Part shown: positions 5,568-10,679 of the stretch, one piece after another
Position numbering within the stretch: the stretch's first letter is position 1
Layout: each line of letters opens with the position of its first letter
DNA from: Paracoccaceae bacterium
GTDB taxonomy: Bacteria > Pseudomonadota > Alphaproteobacteria > Rhodobacterales > Rhodobacteraceae
Direction of reading: 5' to 3'
Assembly: GCA_024644285.1 (NCBI GenBank)
Contig: JAHELH010000038.1
Span: 2,135-12,813, forward strand
DNA: 10,679 nt
Position numbers and translations under genes: made by a program
The notes under the pieces: model-generated
Seen by the model: only the letters and a program-made list of their open reading frames with translations
Databases searched by the model: none
Told to the model about the DNA's origin: nothing

Positions 5568-6437
5568 TCAGCCCCGCCCCGAGGATGCCAGCTCCGCCGT
5601 GGCCTCCATCGCCATCGCCCCGTCGCCGCGCCGCGCCCAGAGCCGCACACCGCCCGCGCCGGGCGCGCCGTGGACCGAGAACGCCTCGGTGTCGTAGAGC
5701 GTCGCCAGGTTGCGGAACCGGAACCCGGTGACCTGTGTGTCGGGACGTTCGCGGCGCAACAGGTCCAGCAGCAGGGTCGCGATCAGCGGGCCGTGGACCA
5801 CCAGGCCGGGATAGCCCTCGACACCTGTCGCATAGGGCTGGTCGTAGTGGATGCGGTGGCCGTTGAAGGTCAGCGCCGAGTAGCGGAACAGAAGCACCGG
5901 GTCGGGGCGGATCACCCTTGAGAAGGCGCTGTCTTCCGGCGCGCGCGCCAGGGTTGGCGCGGGCGCCCCCGGCGCCGCCGCGGCGCGGTAGACGATGTCG
6001 TGTTCCTCCTCGACATGGACCGCGCCCGCGGGCCCGATCTCGTGCCGCACGGTGACGAAGACCAGGTCGCCGGTACGGCCCTCTTTGTGCTCGACCCGGG
6101 TGACCGTCGAGACCTTGCGCAGCACCGCCCCGATCCTCAAGGCCTCATCAAACCGGAACCGGCTGCCGGCCCACATCCGGCGCGGCAGCGGCACCGGCGG
6201 CAGGAAGCCGCCGCGCGCCGCGTGCCCGTCCGGCCCGACCCCGGCCAGCGGCGTCGCGCTGAGGAAGTGCAGCCAGTGCCAGAGCGGCGGCAACGCGTCA
6301 CCGTCGTGGTATTCCGCGTCGTCGCGGTCCAGCGTGGCGGCCAGCGCGTTCGCCGGGAAGGCGGCGAGGCGTTCGACCCTTGTCTCGGTCGATCCGATCC
6401 ATTGCCGCAAATGCGCGATGTCCAGTCCGCTGCCCAT
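5568..6437 (-). CDS. Two-hotdog acyl-CoA hydratase, mesaconyl-C4-CoA hydratase/HTD2-like (MaoC superfamily)
   Basis: This 289-aa protein matches the FAS1-type/HTD2 dehydratase family, which includes mesaconyl-C4-CoA hydratase and 3-methylfumaryl-CoA hydratase. The N-terminal half carries LRQWIGSTE and the PLWHWLHFL segment of the degenerate first hotdog. The C-terminal half carries the catalytic region FRYSALTFNGHRIHYD (about residues 184-199), with Asn192 and His197 in place of the usual hydratase Asp/His pair, then GYPGLVVHGPL. It would add water to an enoyl-CoA, or remove it in the reverse direction. The start at 6437 fits the family N-terminus; an upstream ATG at 6458 with GAAGG before it would add 7 residues. 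It follows the hemerythrin gene by 66 bp and precedes the dehydrogenase/CoA-transferase pair, whose products could supply its substrate. Confidence 0.85.
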   Translation of the reverse strand: MGSGLDIAHLRQWIGSTETRVERLAAFPANALAATLDRDDAEYHDGDALPPLWHWLHFLSATPLAGVGPDGHAARGGFLPPVPLPRRMWAGSRFRFDEALRIGAVLRKVSTVTRVEHKEGRTGDLVFVTVRHEIGPAGAVHVEEEHDIVYRAAAAPGAPAPTLARAPEDSAFSRVIRPDPVLLFRYSALTFNGHRIHYDQPYATGVEGYPGLVVHGPLIATLLLDLLRRERPDTQVTGFRFRNLATLYDTEAFSVHGAPGAGGVRLWARRGDGAMAMEATAELASSGRG

Positions 6438-6503
6438 TTCCGCCCCCGCAATCGGCATGCCGCCTTCAGCGTAGAGGCGCAGCAGCGGCAGAGGCAAGCG
6501 CGC

Positions 6504-6911
6504 TCAGTCGTGGGAATGCGGCCCCAGCTTCTTGTGCAGCCGCGCGTCGTGGGTGGCGAAATGCCCGGTGAACCAGTCGCCCAGCACCTTGACCAGCGCC
6601 TCGGCGGAGCGGTCGGGATCGTGCGCCTGGTCGTCCATGATGTCGCGCAGGGCGTCGAGCAGGCGCTCGTGATCCTGCTTGTGGGGGTCGGTCTCGTCGT
6701 ACCTGGAATCGCGCATCTGCTGTTCCTCGTGCGCGAAATGCGCCGAGATCGCGCGCAGCAGGTCGCCGAAGGCCCGGTCGAGTTGCGAGGGCGAGCTGTC
6801 GTCCCGGATCGCGCCCGCCGCGGCGTTCACCAGGTCGATCAGTTCGCGATGCTCGTGATCCACCGCCGGGTCGCCGACGCTGAATTCTTCTCGCCATTCC
6901 AGCAGCGCCAT
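6504..6911 (-). CDS. Bacteriohemerythrin
   Basis: This 135-aa single-domain protein has the full set of di-iron ligands of bacterial hemerythrins: His21 (DHEHREL), His58 and Glu62 (HFAHEE), His77 and His81 (HKQDH), His117 and Asp122 (HFATHD). The N-terminus ALLEWREEFSVGDPAVD is typical. There is no signal peptide, so it should be cytoplasmic and bind O2 reversibly at a non-heme di-iron site. The start at 6911 has GGAG (6923-6920) at 8 nt, and only 13 bp separate it from the preceding gene, so it belongs to the ctaB-sco-cytochrome b operon. Known hemerythrins store, deliver or sense O2; here delivery to, or sensing for, an oxidase-linked membrane system is a reasonable inference. No output domain is fused to it. 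Confidence 0.95.
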   Translation of the reverse strand: MALLEWREEFSVGDPAVDHEHRELIDLVNAAAGAIRDDSSPSQLDRAFGDLLRAISAHFAHEEQQMRDSRYDETDPHKQDHERLLDALRDIMDDQAHDPDRSAEALVKVLGDWFTGHFATHDARLHKKLGPHSHD

Positions 6912-6924
6912 GTTCCTGTCTCCG

Positions 6925-7425
6925 TCAGTGAATGAAAAAACCGCCCGAGCCTGGGTCGTAGTCTATAGCCACGCTCTGCCCCGGCGCCAGGTCGATGCGG
7001 AACTCCGCAGCATCACCATAGCCCACTAGCGCGGGGTCGTCACGCAGGCGCAAGGCGATGTCATAGGTCCCGGCGGGCAGCTCGAAGTTCTGGTAGACCC
7101 GCGACGGCCCGGTGCCGGACAGGCCGGTGGGCGGCAGGCTCCGCGCCAGCACCGCCCTGCCATCCACGTCCATCTCGACATGGACCGGGGGGCGACGGCG
7201 CTCGCAGATCTGCGCCTGGCGCATGTTGCGCGGCAGCGCGTCCAGCTCGGCCTGGCTGCGGTCGCGGCAGGTGCGCGCGCCGCTGTGGGTAAAGCTCAGC
7301 CGGATCACGCCGTGACCGGCGGGCAGGCTTTGCCAGGACGGCCAGGCCGACAGCGCGGCCGCCGCCAGCACCAGTGCCAGGCTGACCAGCCCGCCCAGCG
7401 CAATATGCAGCCAGCGCCCGGTCAC
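6925..7425 (-). CDS. Membrane-anchored two-cysteine protein of unknown function
   Basis: No characterised family is recognised. The 166-aa product has one N-terminal membrane segment (about residues 7-28) and a periplasmic domain of about 135 residues with a probable beta-sandwich C-terminal half. Two cysteines (Cys53 in ARTCRDRS and Cys74 in QICERRR) flank the segment AELDALPRNMR and could form a disulfide or bind a metal. His47 and Arg-rich surroundings lie close by. The overall size and topology recall FixH-like accessory proteins, but I see no FixH signature. The GTG start at 7425 overlaps the stop of the cytochrome b fusion (GTGA), with GGAG a few bases upstream. Tight coupling suggests a subunit or assembly factor of the cytochrome b complex. 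The frame stays open upstream, but that part is a shadow of the preceding gene. Confidence 0.8.
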   Translation of the reverse strand: MTGRWLHIALGGLVSLALVLAAAALSAWPSWQSLPAGHGVIRLSFTHSGARTCRDRSQAELDALPRNMRQAQICERRRPPVHVEMDVDGRAVLARSLPPTGLSGTGPSRVYQNFELPAGTYDIALRLRDDPALVGYGDAAEFRIDLAPGQSVAIDYDPGSGGFFIH

Positions 7426-9008
7426 TCCGCCGCGCTCCGGCCAATTGCCTTGGCGCGGGCCTCCTGCTTTTCCTCGGCGCCGATCTGCCGCACCGGCCCG
7501 TAGGGCGCCATGTCGGCGAGCCGGGCCGAGAAGGCCGACACCTCCGCCTCGAGCCGGCCGGGTTCGGTCGGCCCGGCCCAGACCGTCAGGACACGCTCGC
7601 GCGGGACCCGGGCGCGCAGGTAGGGGTCGCGGCTGCGGCCGAAGCGCGCCTTGGTCCAGGCGGCGCCGACGCGGTTCTGGCAATCGCGCTCGGCGCAGCC
7701 GGCGACACAGACGCCCTCGGCCAGGCCGCGGCTTAGGATGAAGTCGATCAGCGAGGGCGGCAGCATGGCGACGCAAGGCAACACGATCCGGCCGCGCGCC
7801 TCTGCCCCGCCCGCGCCGTGGCCGCAGGCCAGCGTCAGCACCCGGCCGGGCCCCGCCAGCGCCTCGGCGGCGTCGATCACCTCGGCGCGCAGCTGCGCCA
7901 GCGGCCGCTGCGGCAGGTCGATACCGGTGATCAGATCGCCCGAGCGCCGGAACGGCGTCGAGGACGGGCAGGACCCCATGCAGATGCCGCAGGCGACGCA
8001 GCGGGCCGGGTCGACGGCGACCTCGAAACGGAACGGCGCGCCGTCGCTGCGCGGCTCCAGCGTGATGGCGGCATAGGGGCAGTCGGCGACGCAGCGGGCG
8101 CAGCCGTTGCAATGGTCGAGAAACACCTCGGCGGCCGGCGGATCGGCCCTGTGCGGCAACCACGGCAGGCCCGCCAGCAGGACGGTGAAGACCACGCAAC
8201 CAGCCCAGATCACCCCCGCCGGCACCGATTCGATCACCGGGTAGAGGCCGAGCAGGAACCAGTCGAGCGCGATGCTTTGCGGCACCTGCGCCAGGTCGGC
8301 CTGGCCCAGAAGCGGCGCCGGCAGGATCAGCGATCCCGCGACCAGCGCGCCCAGGGTGATGACCGCCAGCCCGCGCGGCGGGCGGGTGCGCGGCTCTGAT
8401 ATCCGCTGGATGTGGATCCACATGGCCAGCAGCAGCAACAGCGGGATGGCGATGTGCAGGAACACCATCAGCGTGAAGAACCGGTCCGACAGCATCTGCG
8501 GCGACGCGAAGTTGCGGGCGATGGGTTCGCCGAACAGGCCCAGCGTGTCCAGAAGCTCGGTCGTGGTGACGGCGACATATTGCGCCAGCTTGTCCCAGAC
8601 CAGCCAGTAGCCGGTGATGCCCGACAGGTAGACGAACCAGATCACCGGCACGCCGGTGAACCAGGAGAACCAGCGCGCGCCGCGATAGCGGTCCATCGCC
8701 CATTCGCGGACGAGGTGGGTGAACATCACCAGCACCATCAGGTCGGAGGCATAGCGGTGCAGGCTGCGCGCCACCCCGGCATGCCACCAGTGATCGGTGC
8801 TGAGCCACTCGACCGAGCCATAGGCCGCTTCAACCCCGGTGTCGAAGAAGATGAACAGGTAGACGCCGGTGAGGGCGACGATCCAGAACAGAAACCAGCC
8901 CAAAGGCCCAAGCTGCGCCAGGGGGTTCCAGTCGGGGCCGAAGGCGATGTCGAGCCCCCGTTCGGCACGGTCGAATCCGCGCCGCAGCGCGGCGCGCGCG
9001 GCCCCCAT
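7422..9008 (-). CDS. Cytochrome b / 2x[4Fe-4S] ferredoxin / MvhD-like [2Fe-2S] fusion protein
   Basis: This 528-aa protein joins three modules. Residues 1-200 are a di-heme cytochrome b of the bc1/b6 N-terminal type: four membrane helices with ligands His84/His98 and His185/His199, each pair 14 apart. About 210-290 hold further membrane segments. Residues 300-347 hold two [4Fe-4S] motifs (Cys300-303-306-310 and Cys337-340-343-347), presumably cytoplasmic. Residues 385-480 resemble the MvhD/HdrA-linked hydrogenase delta domain, with Cys395, Cys412, Cys438 and Cys443 as likely [2Fe-2S] ligands. Such an arrangement could carry electrons between a cytoplasmic donor or acceptor and quinone across b hemes. 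No hydrogenase or heterodisulfide reductase gene is nearby. The ATG at 9008 overlaps the sco stop (TAATG). Neighbours are oxidase-assembly genes. The domains are clear; the physiological reaction is unknown. Confidence 0.92.
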   Translation of the reverse strand: MGAARAALRRGFDRAERGLDIAFGPDWNPLAQLGPLGWFLFWIVALTGVYLFIFFDTGVEAAYGSVEWLSTDHWWHAGVARSLHRYASDLMVLVMFTHLVREWAMDRYRGARWFSWFTGVPVIWFVYLSGITGYWLVWDKLAQYVAVTTTELLDTLGLFGEPIARNFASPQMLSDRFFTLMVFLHIAIPLLLLLAMWIHIQRISEPRTRPPRGLAVITLGALVAGSLILPAPLLGQADLAQVPQSIALDWFLLGLYPVIESVPAGVIWAGCVVFTVLLAGLPWLPHRADPPAAEVFLDHCNGCARCVADCPYAAITLEPRSDGAPFRFEVAVDPARCVACGICMGSCPSSTPFRRSGDLITGIDLPQRPLAQLRAEVIDAAEALAGPGRVLTLACGHGAGGAEARGRIVLPCVAMLPPSLIDFILSRGLAEGVCVAGCAERDCQNRVGAAWTKARFGRSRDPYLRARVPRERVLTVWAGPTEPGRLEAEVSAFSARLADMAPYGPVRQIGAEEKQEARAKAIGRSAAE

Positions 9009-9841
9009 TACGCGCCCCCGGTCTCGGGAACGGGCCGCGCCGCCTTCAGCGCCCGGCGGCGCTCCAGCCACAGCCGCGCGATCACCCAGGCGAAGAGGAT
9101 CAGCGACAGCGCGCCGAAGAACACGCCGAAGGCCAGGCTGTAGTCGATCCGGTAGGCGCCGGTCAGCGGGTTGTAGACGGTGCAGAGAAACGTCAGCCGG
9201 TCCCACAGGTCGGCGGGCGCGATGGAGCGCGTGGTGCGGCCCAGCGTCAGGTCCTTCAGCGGCTCCAGCAGCATCGGCAACGGGAATGCCTCGCCGTAGA
9301 GTTGCCGGTAGACCCGGCCCTCGGCATCGAGGATCGAGGTCTGGGTGACATGGGCGAAGCCGCCCGCCGCCTCGCGCCAGGCAAAGCCCAGTTCGGAGAG
9401 GAAGGCTTCGGTGGTCTCCTCGCCGGCGCTGGCGATGAACCAGTTTTCCTGGCCCAGAAGCTTGTGGGTTCCGGCGAAGCCCGCCAACTGGCCCGGCCGG
9501 TCGCCGCTGGCGTCGAAGCCGAAGGTCAGCACGGTGAAGCTGTCGCCACCCAGCACCCGGCGCGCCTCGGCGACCGACGTGCGCAGGTGGTCGGTGACGA
9601 TGGGGCAGACGGTGGCGCAGCTTGTGTAGATCAGCGAGACCACCAGCGGCTTGCCGCGCAGGCTGTCGAGCGGCAATTCGCGGCCGCGATGGTCGCGCAG
9701 GACATGCGCCCCGGTCGCATTGCCGATGGCCGCCTGGCTTTCCTCGAAGGCGATCTCGGAATCGAGCTTTTCGGCGGCCCAGACAGGCCAGGCCAAGAGG
9801 GTGGCCAGAAGGCCGGCAGCGAGATGTTTCAGAATGCCCAT
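9008..9841 (-). CDS. SCO family copper chaperone with C-terminal membrane anchor
   Basis: This 277-aa SCO1/SenC-type thioredoxin-fold protein would deliver copper to, or reduce, the CuA site of a heme-copper oxidase. Copper ligands are Cys75 and Cys79 in YTSCATVCP, and His164 in GGFAHVTQTS. The N-terminus (1-23) is a signal peptide with likely cleavage near VWA/AEK. Unlike typical SCO proteins, which are held by an N-terminal helix, this one has a C-terminal extension (about 205-277) with a third Cys (220), YNPLTGAY and a membrane helix at about 236-258 followed by arginines. This C-terminal-anchor form exists in some SCO subfamilies. The start at 9841 overlaps the end of ctaB by 13 bp, and the stop overlaps the cytochrome b start by 1 bp. 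Confidence 0.93.
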   Translation of the reverse strand: MGILKHLAAGLLATLLAWPVWAAEKLDSEIAFEESQAAIGNATGAHVLRDHRGRELPLDSLRGKPLVVSLIYTSCATVCPIVTDHLRTSVAEARRVLGGDSFTVLTFGFDASGDRPGQLAGFAGTHKLLGQENWFIASAGEETTEAFLSELGFAWREAAGGFAHVTQTSILDAEGRVYRQLYGEAFPLPMLLEPLKDLTLGRTTRSIAPADLWDRLTFLCTVYNPLTGAYRIDYSLAFGVFFGALSLILFAWVIARLWLERRRALKAARPVPETGGA

Positions 9842-10679
9842 GCGACCGCCCGGTCGGCGATGACGCCCGCGCCGACCAGCGCGAACTGGACAAGCGAAGC
9901 ACGGAAGGTCGCCATCGCGGCGCGGCGGTCCGGACTGCGCAGGAGCTTCCAGCCCTGCGCCAGGAACAGCGCGCCGCCGGTGGCCGCGCACAGCCCGTAG
10001 ACGATGCCCATGCCGAAAAGAAGCGGCGCCAGCGACAGGATCACCACGCCGAGGATGTGGACGAAGATCACCGGCCCCCAGACGCGATGCTCGGTCACCA
10101 CCGGCAGCATCGGGATGCCGGCGCGGCGGTAATCCTCGCCCTTGGCGGCGGCCAGCGCCCAGAAATGCGGCGGCGTCCAGAGAAACAGCGCCGCGGCCAG
10201 CAGCATCGGCACCGGGCCGATCACCGGGCCGTACACGTCCGAGGCCGCCGCCGCGCCCGCCAGCAGCGCGAAGCTGCCCGAGGCGCCGCCGATCACCACG
10301 TTCCAGACGCTGCGCCGCTTCAGCCAGACGGTGTAGACGAAAGCGTAGGTCGCGGCGCCCAGGAACACCAGCGCGGTGGCCAGCGTGCCGCCCACCGACC
10401 AGGCCATGAACAGCGAGCCTGCCAGCAGCGCGGTAAATGTCAGCGGCCAGATCGCGCCCGCCTTCAACGTACCACTGGCGAAGGGCCGCAGCCGGGTGCG
10501 CGCCATCTGCCGGTCGCTGTCGCGTTCGAAATAATGGTTGTAGGCTCCCGCCGCGCCAGAGGCGCCCAGCACGGCAAGGGTGAAGACAGCGGCCTCGACC
10601 CAGCCCAGCCCGCCGCCCGCCGTGGTCAGCACCCCGATCAGCGCGGCCAGCGCCACGAAGGATCCGATGCGCAGCTTCA
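9829..10679 (-). CDS. ctaB: Protoheme IX farnesyltransferase (heme O synthase), N-terminus cut by window edge
   Basis: This is a UbiA-superfamily membrane prenyltransferase that makes heme O from protoheme and farnesyl diphosphate. It has about eight hydrophobic segments. The first Asp-rich loop reads NHYFERDSD followed by MARTRLRPFASG, with Glu in place of the first Asp of the common NxxxDRDxD form. The second conserved region reads WLKRRSVWNVVIGGASGS, and later comes LWTPPHFWALA with DYRRAGIPMLPVV. The frame stays open to the right edge; a GTG lies at 10656, but homologous residues (KLRIGSF) continue upstream, so the start is probably at or beyond 10679. The only complete genes behind it are sco and the cytochrome b fusion, so this copy probably serves a specific heme A/O-type oxidase. 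The symbol cyoE is equivalent. Confidence 0.93.
   Translation of the reverse strand, partial: KLRIGSFVALAALIGVLTTAGGGLGWVEAAVFTLAVLGASGAAGAYNHYFERDSDRQMARTRLRPFASGTLKAGAIWPLTFTALLAGSLFMAWSVGGTLATALVFLGAATYAFVYTVWLKRRSVWNVVIGGASGSFALLAGAAAASDVYGPVIGPVPMLLAAALFLWTPPHFWALAAAKGEDYRRAGIPMLPVVTEHRVWGPVIFVHILGVVILSLAPLLFGMGIVYGLCAATGGALFLAQGWKLLRSPDRRAAMATFRASLVQFALVGAGVIADRAVAWAF

Noticed and set aside
4254..5921. 555-codon open frame on the plus strand
   Set aside because: Antisense to the acyl-CoA dehydrogenase and hydratase genes, which have clear family motifs; the translation has low-complexity composition and no recognisable domain.
7426..8808. Upstream in-frame extension of the two-cysteine protein (total 627 codons)
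   Set aside because: It is a shifted reading of the cytochrome b fusion gene, with shadow composition; the GTG at 7425 with a ribosome binding site and GTGA overlap is the better start.
9009..9902. Upstream in-frame extension of the cytochrome b fusion
   Set aside because: Out-of-frame shadow of sco; the ATG at 9008 with TAATG coupling begins the cytochrome b homology.

Overview
The window is GC-rich and densely coded. Codon use, protein families and FNR/FixK-type operator sequences suggest an alphaproteobacterium, most likely of the Rhodobacterales. This placement rests on family resemblance only. No tRNA, rRNA, insertion sequence, integrase or CRISPR array was seen.

Left part (1-2794). 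A secreted protein of unknown function runs off the left edge on the minus strand; its C-terminal tail is coded by an 18-bp tandem repeat. Next, also on the minus strand, is a DapA-superfamily lyase or aldolase that lacks several residues of true dihydrodipicolinate synthase. Divergent from it on the plus strand are a 92-aa His-rich unknown protein and two tandem, related c-type cytochromes: a lipoprotein and then a secreted form. FNR/FixK-like boxes lie in front of the small gene (1550-1563) and the first cytochrome (1890-1903), suggesting low-oxygen control.

Middle part (3049-6437, minus strand). A CaiB/BaiF CoA-transferase is translationally coupled to an acyl-CoA dehydrogenase, and a two-hotdog hydratase of the mesaconyl-C4-CoA/HTD2 type lies upstream. 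Together they could activate a carboxylic acid to its CoA ester, desaturate it and hydrate it. A methylsuccinate/mesaconate-type substrate is a plausible but unproven reading. No CoA lyase is present in the window.

Right part (6504-10679, minus strand). This is a tight, overlapping operon read right to left: heme O synthase (ctaB/cyoE, cut by the right edge), a SCO copper chaperone with an extra C-terminal membrane anchor, a 528-aa fusion of a di-heme cytochrome b with two [4Fe-4S] clusters and an MvhD-like [2Fe-2S] domain, a membrane-anchored two-cysteine protein, and a bacteriohemerythrin. Two oxidase-assembly factors next to a quinol-type cytochrome b fused to hydrogenase/heterodisulfide-reductase-type electron-transfer domains is the most unusual feature of the window. 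It looks like a dedicated electron-transfer module feeding, or fed by, a heme-copper oxidase whose structural genes may lie just beyond the right edge.
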